Of a DNA stretch of 64,000 nt, positions 9,642 through 16,463 are shown one piece after another. Made by a program: the position numbers and the translations under genes. The DNA is from Stutzerimonas stutzeri. GTDB lineage: Bacteria; Pseudomonadota; Gammaproteobacteria; Pseudomonadales; Pseudomonadaceae. The notes under the pieces were generated by a model. It was not told the DNA's origin. It worked only from the letters and a program-made list of their open reading frames with translations, and ran no database searches. Location: positions 427,644 through 491,643 of the forward strand of contig NZ_PPXG01000004.1 of assembly GCF_002909485.1 (NCBI RefSeq), read 5' to 3'. The first letter of the stretch is position 1; every line of letters begins with the position of its first letter.

Positions 9642-10357
9642 GGGCGAATCTCCACGTTTGCTTCAATGCCCTGGGTGCTTTGTGCCGGCATAGGCGCCTC
9701 GGCATTGCGAAACAGCACGTTGTTTTCCAGATGAATGTGCTGCATCAGATCGCCGCGCATTTCCTCCAGGCCGCGATACAGCGCGCGCCATGTATTGCAG
9801 GCGTTGGCCGGCGGGGTGATGTCGTTGGTCAGCGCCGCCAGTTGCTCCAGCGCGTTGCCGTGCTCTTGATGCTCGTAGCGCATCACCGAGATCGGCCCTT
9901 GCGCCTGGGGAAAGCGCATGCCGCGTTGCAGCATGGGAAAGAGGATCTGCTCCTCCTTGAGCATGTGGCTCTCCAGTTCCTGTTGCATGTTCCACAGGTG
10001 TTCGGCGAGCCCATTGGGACATTCAGGGCGGCTGCCGTGTACATGCTCGACGCGGCTGGCCAGACGAATCAGCTCCGGGAACTGATCGCGGTGCCGCTCA
10101 TGAAAGCGCGCCAGAATGTAATCGATCAGCTCAGCTGCTGGCGCTGTACGCCAATCCTTCTCCGAATCCTCTGGCTCCAGTGCGAGTAGTGCGCCAGCAA
10201 TGATCTGCGGGTCGACATCTATCCGCCTTGCAGCCTCGCGCAGCGACAGGTCGCCACCGCAGCAGAAGTCCAGGCGAAACTGACGAAATACGCGTGTGGC
10301 ACCGGGCACCGAACATGCGAGATTGCCGAGGGTGTGGTCGATAAGGTCGGTAGTCAT
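9638..10357 (-). CDS. dnrN: DnrN, di-iron iron-sulfur cluster repair protein (RIC/YtfE/ScdA)
   Basis: The product is 239 residues. The N-terminal ScdA_N domain carries DFCCGG (about residues 27-32) and the C-terminal hemerythrin-like domain carries HERHRD, HMLKEEQILFP, RYEHQEH and LMQHIHLENNVLF, which supply the di-iron histidine and glutamate ligands. This family protects or repairs iron-sulfur clusters under NO stress. The ATG at 10357 is chosen because an upstream extension to 10441 would run through the sigma-54 promoter. It is divergent from norR. Confidence 0.9.
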   Translation of the reverse strand: MTTDLIDHTLGNLACSVPGATRVFRQFRLDFCCGGDLSLREAARRIDVDPQIIAGALLALEPEDSEKDWRTAPAAELIDYILARFHERHRDQFPELIRLASRVEHVHGSRPECPNGLAEHLWNMQQELESHMLKEEQILFPMLQRGMRFPQAQGPISVMRYEHQEHGNALEQLAALTNDITPPANACNTWRALYRGLEEMRGDLMQHIHLENNVLFRNAEAPMPAQSTQGIEANVEIRP

Positions 10358-10391
10358 GGCGGCGGTCCTGTTGGATATGCTCCTGTCCATC

Positions 10392-10406
10392 GCAACTGCC
10401 ATGCCA
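10392..10406 (-). promoter_or_regulatory. Sigma-54 promoter of dnrN
   Basis: On the minus strand TGGCATG-GCAG-TTGC matches the -24/-12 consensus TGGCAYRNNNNTTGC exactly. It lies about 35 bp before the dnrN ATG and faces away from norR, whose product is a sigma-54 activator. Confidence 0.85.
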
Positions 10407-10447
10407 GCCTTCGAGCCCGCGGAAACCGGCGACTGTGACACGCTGCT

Positions 10448-10503
10448 GGTAGAAATTACCCATCGCGGTTATGGTGTTTAAAACCATGAGGGTATCCATG
10501 ACC
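10448..10503. promoter_or_regulatory. Three NorR-type binding sites
   Basis: Three 13-bp GGT-N7-ACC elements occur at 10448-10460 (GGTAGAAATTACC), 10473-10485 (GGTGTTTAAAACC) and 10491-10503 (GGTATCCATGACC). Each fits the GT-N7-AC pattern of NorR enhancers, and E. coli norV also has three. They lie upstream of the dnrN sigma-54 promoter. The third overlaps the likely norR start codon at 10498, which suggests autorepression. Confidence 0.75.
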
Positions 10504-12030
10504 ATGATGGCTGATGCGCTGCTTGCCGACTTGACTACCGAATTACCTAACGCCGTGCGTCTGCAGCGCCTGGTGCACACCCTCCACCAGCATTTCCATT
10601 GCGGCGCGGTGGTGTTGCTTCGTCTCGATGGGGACAGCCTGCGACCTCTGGCAGCAGTGGGGCTGGTACAGGAGGCGCTTGGTCGGCGTTTCGTGATTGC
10701 TCAACATCCGCGGCTGGCGGCGATTCTTTCGCAGCGCGACCCGACCTGGTTCGAGCCGGACAGTCGCTTGCCGGATCCGTATGACGGTCTGCTCGATGCG
10801 CATATCGGCGAACCGTTGCCGGTGCATGACTGCATGGGCGTCAGTCTGTACGTCGAGGGCAAGCTATGGGGTGCCTTGACCCTCGATGCCTTGCACGCCG
10901 GTACCTTCGATGACGACGCTCGGCTCGACCTGCAGCGCTACACCCTGGTGATCGAAGCAGCAGTGCGGGTGACTCGTCTGGAGCACGAGAACCGCGGCCT
11001 GCGTCTGGCGCGCAGCGATGTACTGGAAACCACGCTCGATCATGGTGACGGTGAGATTCTCGGCCAGAGCGACGTGATCCGCGAGCTGTTGCGTGAACTG
11101 CAGGTGGTGGCGGACTCCGAGCTGCCTGTGTTGTTGCTTGGAGAGACCGGTGTCGGCAAGGAGTTGTTTGCACGCTGGTTGCATCGGCATTCGCGGCGAC
11201 GCAATAAGCCGCTGGTGCACGTCAATTGCGCAGCGCTGCCTGAGTCCCTGGCCGAAAGCGAGCTGTTCGGCCACGTCAAGGGCGCCTTCTCCGGGGCTAC
11301 CACGGACCGACCGGGTCGTTTCGACGCTGCCAATGGCGGCACGCTGCTGCTCGACGAGGTTGGCGAGCTACCGCTGACCGTGCAGGCCAAACTGCTACGC
11401 ACGCTGCAGAATGGCGAGATCCAGCGCCTGGGAACCGACAAGCCGCGGCAGGTCGACGTGCGCATTATTGCCGCGACCAATCGCAACCTGCGTGAAAGCG
11501 TGCGCGACGGACATTTCCGCGCCGATCTCTATCATCGCCTGTCGGTCTATCCTGCACCGATTCCGCCGCTGCGCGAGCGCGGCAATGACGTACTGATCCT
11601 CGCCGGCCATTTTCTCGAGCTCAATCGTGCGCGTTTGGGGCTGCGCAGCATGCGTCTGTCACCCGCCTCCGAGCGAGCCCTGCTCGGTTACGCCTGGCCG
11701 GGCAACGTGCGTGAACTGGAGCACGTCGTCAGCCGCGCGGCGTTGCGTCTGCTCAGCCGTGGCGCGTCGCGTAGCGAGATTCTCACCCTCGAGCCGGATC
11801 TGCTGGATCTGGACAGCCATGCTGCGGGCATGCAGCCGACTCACGTGGTCGAGGAGCCGGTGCCGACCGAGGAAGTAATGCCCCTGAGGCAAAGCGTTGA
11901 AGCCGCGCAACGGCGAGCCATCATCCGCGCACTGGAAGCCAGTGGTGAAAACTGGGCACAGGCCGCACGCCTGCTCGATCTCGACTCAAGCAATCTGCAC
12001 AAGCTGGCGCGGCGACTGAAGCTGAAGTAG
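10498..12030 (+). CDS. norR: NorR, NO-sensing sigma-54-dependent activator
   Basis: The product is about 510 residues with an N-terminal GAF domain (about 20-165, non-heme iron NO sensor), a central AAA+ domain with Walker A GETGVGKE, the sigma-54 contact loop GAFSGA, Walker B LLLDEVGEL and arginine-finger region, and a C-terminal Fis-type helix-turn-helix. The contact loop reads GAFSGA rather than GAFTGA, a conservative change. The ATG at 10498 has GAGGG 5 bp upstream; an in-frame ATG exists at 10471. It is divergent from dnrN, its likely target. Confidence 0.9.
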   Translation: MTMMADALLADLTTELPNAVRLQRLVHTLHQHFHCGAVVLLRLDGDSLRPLAAVGLVQEALGRRFVIAQHPRLAAILSQRDPTWFEPDSRLPDPYDGLLDAHIGEPLPVHDCMGVSLYVEGKLWGALTLDALHAGTFDDDARLDLQRYTLVIEAAVRVTRLEHENRGLRLARSDVLETTLDHGDGEILGQSDVIRELLRELQVVADSELPVLLLGETGVGKELFARWLHRHSRRRNKPLVHVNCAALPESLAESELFGHVKGAFSGATTDRPGRFDAANGGTLLLDEVGELPLTVQAKLLRTLQNGEIQRLGTDKPRQVDVRIIAATNRNLRESVRDGHFRADLYHRLSVYPAPIPPLRERGNDVLILAGHFLELNRARLGLRSMRLSPASERALLGYAWPGNVRELEHVVSRAALRLLSRGASRSEILTLEPDLLDLDSHAAGMQPTHVVEEPVPTEEVMPLRQSVEAAQRRAIIRALEASGENWAQAARLLDLDSSNLHKLARRLKLK

Positions 12031-12103
12031 CGCCCGTCGGCCGGCGAGAGTCGCGCACGGCCCACGATGGTCTAACCTCAAATCATCAACCGAGGAGAGC
12101 CCA

Positions 12104-12313
12104 ATGGCCCTGGATCAGAACGAATTCGAGGCGCTGCTGAGCGAGGCACAAACCTTCGCCGAGCGGGCCGCCAGCGAAAATAATCCGCTGCACTACCGTG
12201 ATGCCTTTGCTGCCAGCCTCAAGGCCATACGCCTGCTCGGCGAGGAGTCGGGGGCGTGGCGCCAGATGGTCGCCCGCGCCACCGAGGAGTTCCAGGGCGA
12301 CGAAGGCATTTGA
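12104..12313 (+). CDS. Small acidic helical protein, unknown
   Basis: The product is 69 residues, acidic and predicted all-helical, with no signal or membrane segment. A good GAGGAG ribosome site precedes the ATG by 7 bp and a strong terminator-like hairpin follows the stop, so it appears to be a real, separately terminated gene. It lies 73 bp after norR. I do not recognise the family. Confidence 0.65.
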   Translation: MALDQNEFEALLSEAQTFAERAASENNPLHYRDAFAASLKAIRLLGEESGAWRQMVARATEEFQGDEGI

Positions 12314-12321
12314 GCTCGCTC

Positions 12322-12357
12322 TCCCGCTAGCGATCCGATCGTTGGCGGGACCTTTCT
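12322..12357 (+). terminator. Rho-independent terminator after the small gene at 12104
   Basis: TCCCGCTAGCGATC pairs with GATCGTTGGCGGGA, with two G-T pairs, and is followed by CCTTTCT. The T-run is short, so strength is uncertain. Confidence 0.6.
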
Positions 12358-12393
12358 GCTGCATTTCGTCGCACTCGTGACCTCCGATCATTC

Positions 12394-12407
12394 TTGACCC
12401 CTATCAA
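12394..12407 (+). promoter_or_regulatory. FNR-type box upstream of ubiU
   Basis: TTGAC-CCCT-ATCAA lies 109 bp before the ubiU ATG. It would make the oxygen-independent ubiquinone genes Anr/Dnr-dependent. Confidence 0.75.
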
Positions 12408-12516
12408 TGCTGGCCACTGGTCAGCTGCCTAGACTGCCGGCTGTTTTCCGTTCAGCCGAACGACCGCCACGCCACCGATGCGTGGCGCGCATGTACCCGA
12501 ATGTCTAGGAGTTGTC

Positions 12517-13512
12517 ATGCACCTGGTCTGCCCGGCAGGAAGCCTGCCCGCGCTCAAAGCTGCCGTCCAGCAGGGCGCCGATGCCATCTACGTCGGTTTT
12601 CGCGACGACACCAACGCCCGCCATTTCGCCGGTCTCAATCTCGATGAGAAGCAGCTCGACAAGGGCCTGCAGCTGATTCGCGAAAAGGGCCGCCAGCTGT
12701 ATATCGCCGTCAATACCTATGCCCAGCCCGATGGTTGGAACCGCTGGCAGCGCGCAGTCGATCAGGCCGCCGACATGGGCGTCGATGCGTTGATCGCGGC
12801 CGACCCCGGTGTGCTCGGCTACGCCAGCAAGCGTCATCCCAAACTCAATCTGCATCTGTCGGTACAGGGCTCGGCTACCAATGCCGCGGCGCTGGCGTTC
12901 TATCAGGAGCGCTACGGCATCAACCGCGCGGTGCTGCCGCGGGTACTTTCGCTAAAGCAGGTCAAGCAGGTCGCGGCGAGCAGCCCGGTGCCGATCGAGG
13001 TGTTCGCCTTCGGCAGCCTGTGCATCATGGCCGAGGGCCGCTGCCATCTGTCGTCCTACCTGACAGGCGAATCGCCGAATCTCTGTGGCGTCTGCTCGCC
13101 GGCCAAGGCGGTACGTTGGAGCGAGGAGCCGGAGGGACTCACCTCACGGCTGAACAACGTACTGATCGACCGCTACGCCGAAGGCGAGTCGGCCGGCTAC
13201 CCGACGCTGTGCAAGGGCCGCTTCATGGTCAATGGCCAACGCTTCCATGCGCTGGAAGAGCCCACCAGCCTTAACACCCTTGACCTGATCCCCGAGCTCG
13301 CCGCCATCGGCGTGACCGCCATGAAGATCGAGGGCCGCCAGCGCAGCCCTGCCTACGTCGAGCAGGTCACCCGCGTCTGGCGCGCCGCACTGGACAGCTA
13401 CCTGAAAGCACCGCAGCGCTATGCGGTCGAACCCGGCTGGCGGCAAGTGCTCGATGGGCTTTCCGAAGGCTCGCAGACCACCCTGGGTGCCTATCACCGG
13501 GCCTGGCAATGA
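12517..13512 (+). CDS. ubiU: UbiU, oxygen-independent ubiquinone hydroxylation protein (U32 family)
   Basis: The product is 331 residues, the same length as E. coli UbiU (YhbU), and starts MHLVCPAGSLPALKAAVQ with AIYVGF. Four cysteines for the 4Fe-4S cluster are visible in LCIMAEGRC, LCGVC and TLCKGRF. UbiU and UbiV form a complex that hydroxylates the ubiquinone ring without oxygen. That matters here because a denitrifying pseudomonad depends on ubiquinone even when anaerobic. Although it is in the peptidase U32 family, protease activity is not implied. ubiV follows after 14 bp. Confidence 0.92.
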   Translation: MHLVCPAGSLPALKAAVQQGADAIYVGFRDDTNARHFAGLNLDEKQLDKGLQLIREKGRQLYIAVNTYAQPDGWNRWQRAVDQAADMGVDALIAADPGVLGYASKRHPKLNLHLSVQGSATNAAALAFYQERYGINRAVLPRVLSLKQVKQVAASSPVPIEVFAFGSLCIMAEGRCHLSSYLTGESPNLCGVCSPAKAVRWSEEPEGLTSRLNNVLIDRYAEGESAGYPTLCKGRFMVNGQRFHALEEPTSLNTLDLIPELAAIGVTAMKIEGRQRSPAYVEQVTRVWRAALDSYLKAPQRYAVEPGWRQVLDGLSEGSQTTLGAYHRAWQ

Positions 13513-13526
13513 ATGAGGAGTCACCC

Positions 13527-14417
13527 ATGAAACTTTCTCTGGGTCCGGTGCTGTTCTACTGGGATCGCCAGCAGACGCTGGACTTCTACGCCAACATGGC
13601 CAGCCAACCGCTGGACGTGATCTATCTCGGCGAAACCGTCTGCTCCAAGCGCCGCGCACTGATGCTCGACGACTGGCTCGGCCTGGCCCGCGATCTCGCG
13701 GAGGCGTCTTCAGCGCAGTTGGTGCTGTCCGGCCTGACTTTGGTCGAGGCGGCCTCCGAGCTGTCCAGCCTGCGTCGCCTGTGCGACAACGGCGAACTGC
13801 TGGTTGAAGCCAACGATATGGGCGCCGTGCAGCTGATGTCCGAGCGCAAGCTGCCCTTCGTCGGCGGGCCGGCACTGAATCTGTACAACGGATATGCCCT
13901 GGCCGAGCTGGTGACCAGCGGCATGACCCGCTGGGTGCCCCCGGTGGAGGCTTCCGGCGCGCTGATCAAGAGCGCGCGAGCACAGATGCTGGAGCTGAAC
14001 GTTCCACTGCCGGAAATCGAGATATTCGCCTACGGCCATTTGCCGCTGGCCTATTCGGCACGCTGCTTCACCGCTCGCGCGGAGAACCGGCCCAAGGACG
14101 ACTGTCAGTTCTGCTGCCAGAACTACCCCGAAGGCATTCCGCTGCTGAGCCAGGAGGGCGAGGCGCTGTTCACCATCAATGGCATCCAGACGATGTCCGC
14201 AGCAGTCAGCAATCTGCTTGCAGACTACGCAGGCCTGGTCGATAGCGGTGCCGACCTGCTGCGCCTGAGTCCTCGTGCTGCCGGTATGGAAGAGGTTGTC
14301 GGTGCCTTCGATGCGGTGCGTAAAGGCGCATTGCCGCCGCTGGCGGTGGATGGCTGCAATGGCTATTGGCATGGTCAGCCCGGCATGCTGCGTGCTGAGG
14401 AGGCAGGGTTATGCTGA
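13527..14417 (+). CDS. ubiV: UbiV, partner of UbiU
   Basis: The product is 296 residues, beginning MKLSLGPVLFYWDRQQTLDFY. Cluster cysteines are in ETVCSKRR and in ARCFTARAENRPKDDCQFCCQ, matching the UbiV pattern. A GAGGAG precedes the ATG by 6 bp. It acts with UbiU in oxygen-independent ring hydroxylation of ubiquinone precursors. It overlaps ubiT by 7 bp. Confidence 0.92.
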   Translation: MKLSLGPVLFYWDRQQTLDFYANMASQPLDVIYLGETVCSKRRALMLDDWLGLARDLAEASSAQLVLSGLTLVEAASELSSLRRLCDNGELLVEANDMGAVQLMSERKLPFVGGPALNLYNGYALAELVTSGMTRWVPPVEASGALIKSARAQMLELNVPLPEIEIFAYGHLPLAYSARCFTARAENRPKDDCQFCCQNYPEGIPLLSQEGEALFTINGIQTMSAAVSNLLADYAGLVDSGADLLRLSPRAAGMEEVVGAFDAVRKGALPPLAVDGCNGYWHGQPGMLRAEEAGLC

Positions 14418-14905
14418 ATCCGCGTGCTCATCTGGTAAGTCTCGGCGGGCGGCTTTTGCCTCTCGCGGCCAAGACGCCATTCCTGCTGCAGCGCCTGGCA
14501 CTGGAGCGCAGCCTCAATCAGGTGTTCGCCGAGGCGCTGAGCGACGGTGCCTTCGAGGTGCTCGATGGTCATTGGATGAAACTGGAAGTCGCCGACCTCG
14601 GACTCGCCTGGTGTCTGACCTGCGAGCGCGAGCAGCTGCGTATTGCGGCTCAAGCGCCGGTGGAGGTGACCATTCGCGGCAACTGGCGCGAGTTTCTGTT
14701 GCTGGCCAGCCGTCAGGAAGATCCGGATACGCTGTTCTTTCGCCGCCGGCTGGTGATCGAGGGTGATACCGAGCTGGGCTTGTCGATCAAGAACCTGATA
14801 GACAGCCTCGACCCCGATACCCTGCCGAGTTGGCTGTGGAAACTGCTGCAGGGTGCTGGCGAGGAAGTCGCCGCCGCCGGCCGAGCAAAGACGGCCAGGG
14901 CGTAA
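14411..14905 (+). CDS. ubiT: UbiT, SCP2-domain ubiquinone accessory factor
   Basis: The product is 164 residues with an SCP2 lipid-binding domain (about residues 40-135), including LTCEREQLRI and FFRRRLVIEGDTELGL, typical of UbiT (YhbT). It is the anaerobic counterpart of UbiJ and likely presents lipid intermediates to the Ubi enzymes. It overlaps ubiV, so ubiUVT form one operon. Confidence 0.9.
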   Translation: MLNPRAHLVSLGGRLLPLAAKTPFLLQRLALERSLNQVFAEALSDGAFEVLDGHWMKLEVADLGLAWCLTCEREQLRIAAQAPVEVTIRGNWREFLLLASRQEDPDTLFFRRRLVIEGDTELGLSIKNLIDSLDPDTLPSWLWKLLQGAGEEVAAAGRAKTARA

Positions 14906-14983
14906 CAGAGCGGCTGACCGCTGCGGATGGGCAGCTCTTCCGTGGTTGACGTGTTGGGTGAAAGTCCTCGGATGGCCTATCCC

Positions 14984-15001
14984 GGTGGGCTTCAGCCCAC
15001 C
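14984..15001. repeat. REP palindrome
   Basis: GGTGGGCTTCAGCCCACC lies between ubiT and the convergent DGC-domain gene. It is a single short copy of the family described at 7687. Confidence 0.75.
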
Positions 15002-15068
15002 AGAAAAGGCCGCATATGTCTTCGGGCTGGCTGAGCGCATCGAGCCGCCGTTCAACCCGCCGATTAGC

Positions 15069-15455
15069 TCAGCCCGTGCGCATCTGCATCCGATCACTGG
15101 CAATGATGTCCTTCATGTCCTCGAACAGCGCAGCGATCTCTTCTTCGCTGCAGTCTTCGCGGTAGCGCTTGCGCAGGCCGTAGCTGCTGAGGGTGATGTG
15201 CACGTCCGGGGTGACGCCATGCTGCGCCAGGCATGCGCGGGCGCAGTGCATCGGGCAACCGTCGATGGCGAGAATGGGGCGGCCGGAATTGGCCTTTTTT
15301 ACCAGCGCCGCGACTCGCCCGCCGACACCGGCAATGCAGGACATTTCCGCAAGCCCGGCACGGTCGAGCCGAACTGCCAGGGTATTGGCCATCTGCGCGA
15401 CGTTCGAGCAGCCGGAACATGAATAGACCAAGGGCACGGGCGTGGTGGTGATCAT
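15069..15455 (-). CDS. DGC-domain putative zinc-binding protein
   Basis: The product is 128 residues with YSCSGCSN near residue 13, MSCIAGVGG near 40 and the eponymous IDGCPMHCARAC near 65. The conserved cysteines of this DGC-domain family are thought to bind zinc or another metal. No transmembrane segment is seen. An FNR-type box lies about 60 bp upstream, so it is likely part of the Anr/Dnr regulon. The biochemical role is unknown to me. Confidence 0.8.
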   Translation of the reverse strand: MITTTPVPLVYSCSGCSNVAQMANTLAVRLDRAGLAEMSCIAGVGGRVAALVKKANSGRPILAIDGCPMHCARACLAQHGVTPDVHITLSSYGLRKRYREDCSEEEIAALFEDMKDIIASDRMQMRTG

Positions 15456-15515
15456 CGTGTTTTCCTGGCGGTGGCGTGGCGCGGGTCATTCTCCAAGGCG
15501 GGCAGGCGCCCGGCT

Positions 15516-15529
15516 TTGATGGCAATCAA
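15516..15529 (-). promoter_or_regulatory. FNR-type box upstream of the DGC-domain gene
   Basis: TTGAT-GGCA-ATCAA is a perfect half-site pair. It lies between the dnrS-type gene (ending 15555) and the DGC gene (starting 15455) and faces the latter. Confidence 0.8.
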
Positions 15530-15554
15530 GAACACTGGGGCGTTCTGCCGCAGG

Positions 15555-16232
15555 TTATTCGTCATAAGCCGCCAGTTTGCGGTTATCTAGGATCTCGATA
15601 CGGCGACGCTGTACCGATATGGTCCCCGCATCGATCAGTCTGTGCAGAATGCGTGAGAAGGTTTCCGGCTGAATGCCCAGCTTCGATGCGATCAACCGTT
15701 TCGGTACGTCGAGCACCACGACGCCGCTGTCGTCCTGTTGTGATTGCGCGAGAAAACGCACCACCCGATGGCTGGCGTTTGCCAGCGTGAGTGTATCGAT
15801 CTCGGTCATGCGCTGATGCAGGCGGATGCTCAGCGTGGCGAGAATGTCCAGGCAGATGTCCGGATGCTGTTCAAGAATGCGCCGATAGTGCGGGCCGTTG
15901 AGGCTCGCCACCAGGCTGGCCTTGAGTGCGGTGGCGCTTACCGGATAGCAGGGGGCACCCTTGAACAACAGGGCCTCAGCAAACGACTCGCCCGCACGCA
16001 TTACCTCCACCAGTTTCTCCTGCCCGTCGCAAACCACGCGGTGCAGCTTGATCTGCCCGCTGAAGAGAAAATAAAAGCGATCGGCTTTGTCGCCCTGGTG
16101 AAACAGCGAGGCTCCCGCAGGCAGGCGTTTCAGGTTGGCTGAGGCGCACACCTCCTGTAACGCAGCCTCAGGCAGGCGGCTGAACAGATGATGGCGGCAC
16201 AACTCAGCCACCAGAGTTTTTTCGGTGAGCAT
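15555..16232 (-). CDS. dnrS: DnrS-type Crp/Fnr regulator
   Basis: The product is 225 residues with the same layout as Dnr at 8301: effector domain, dimer helix (LTLANASHRVVRFLAQ) and winged helix with IQPETFSRILHRL. It also lacks the Fnr iron-sulfur cysteines, so it is a second Dnr-subfamily protein. Its place divergent from nrdD matches the P. stutzeri regulator called DnrS. The shared recognition helix predicts the same TTGAT half-site. The symbol is given from context and similarity. Confidence 0.8.
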   Translation of the reverse strand: MLTEKTLVAELCRHHLFSRLPEAALQEVCASANLKRLPAGASLFHQGDKADRFYFLFSGQIKLHRVVCDGQEKLVEVMRAGESFAEALLFKGAPCYPVSATALKASLVASLNGPHYRRILEQHPDICLDILATLSIRLHQRMTEIDTLTLANASHRVVRFLAQSQQDDSGVVVLDVPKRLIASKLGIQPETFSRILHRLIDAGTISVQRRRIEILDNRKLAAYDE

Positions 16233-16300
16233 GTTTCCTCCCCCGGGCTGAACCGGGTTTTATCAGGCTGCATCGTAGGAGGCCGGTGTCGGAGGCTTCC

Positions 16301-16378
16301 TTGACCACGGACAAGTCTGCTCGCCACAGACTCAGGAGACCGTTCGGCAATGACTGGCGCATGCTTGACGACGGTCAA
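16301..16378. promoter_or_regulatory. Two FNR-type boxes between dnrS and nrdD
   Basis: TTGAC-GACG-GTCAA at 16365-16378 is a perfect inverted repeat placed 85 bp before the nrdD start. TTGAC-CACG-GACAA at 16301-16314 is a weaker match placed 68 bp before the dnrS start. The divergent pair could let the two genes share Anr/Dnr control. Confidence 0.75.
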
Positions 16379-16463
16379 TTCGGCAATGGCAATCCACCTC
16401 TAAAGTCACACCATATTGTGTTTATCTAAAAAAAATACACTACATATGGTTATGGAGGCGTTG

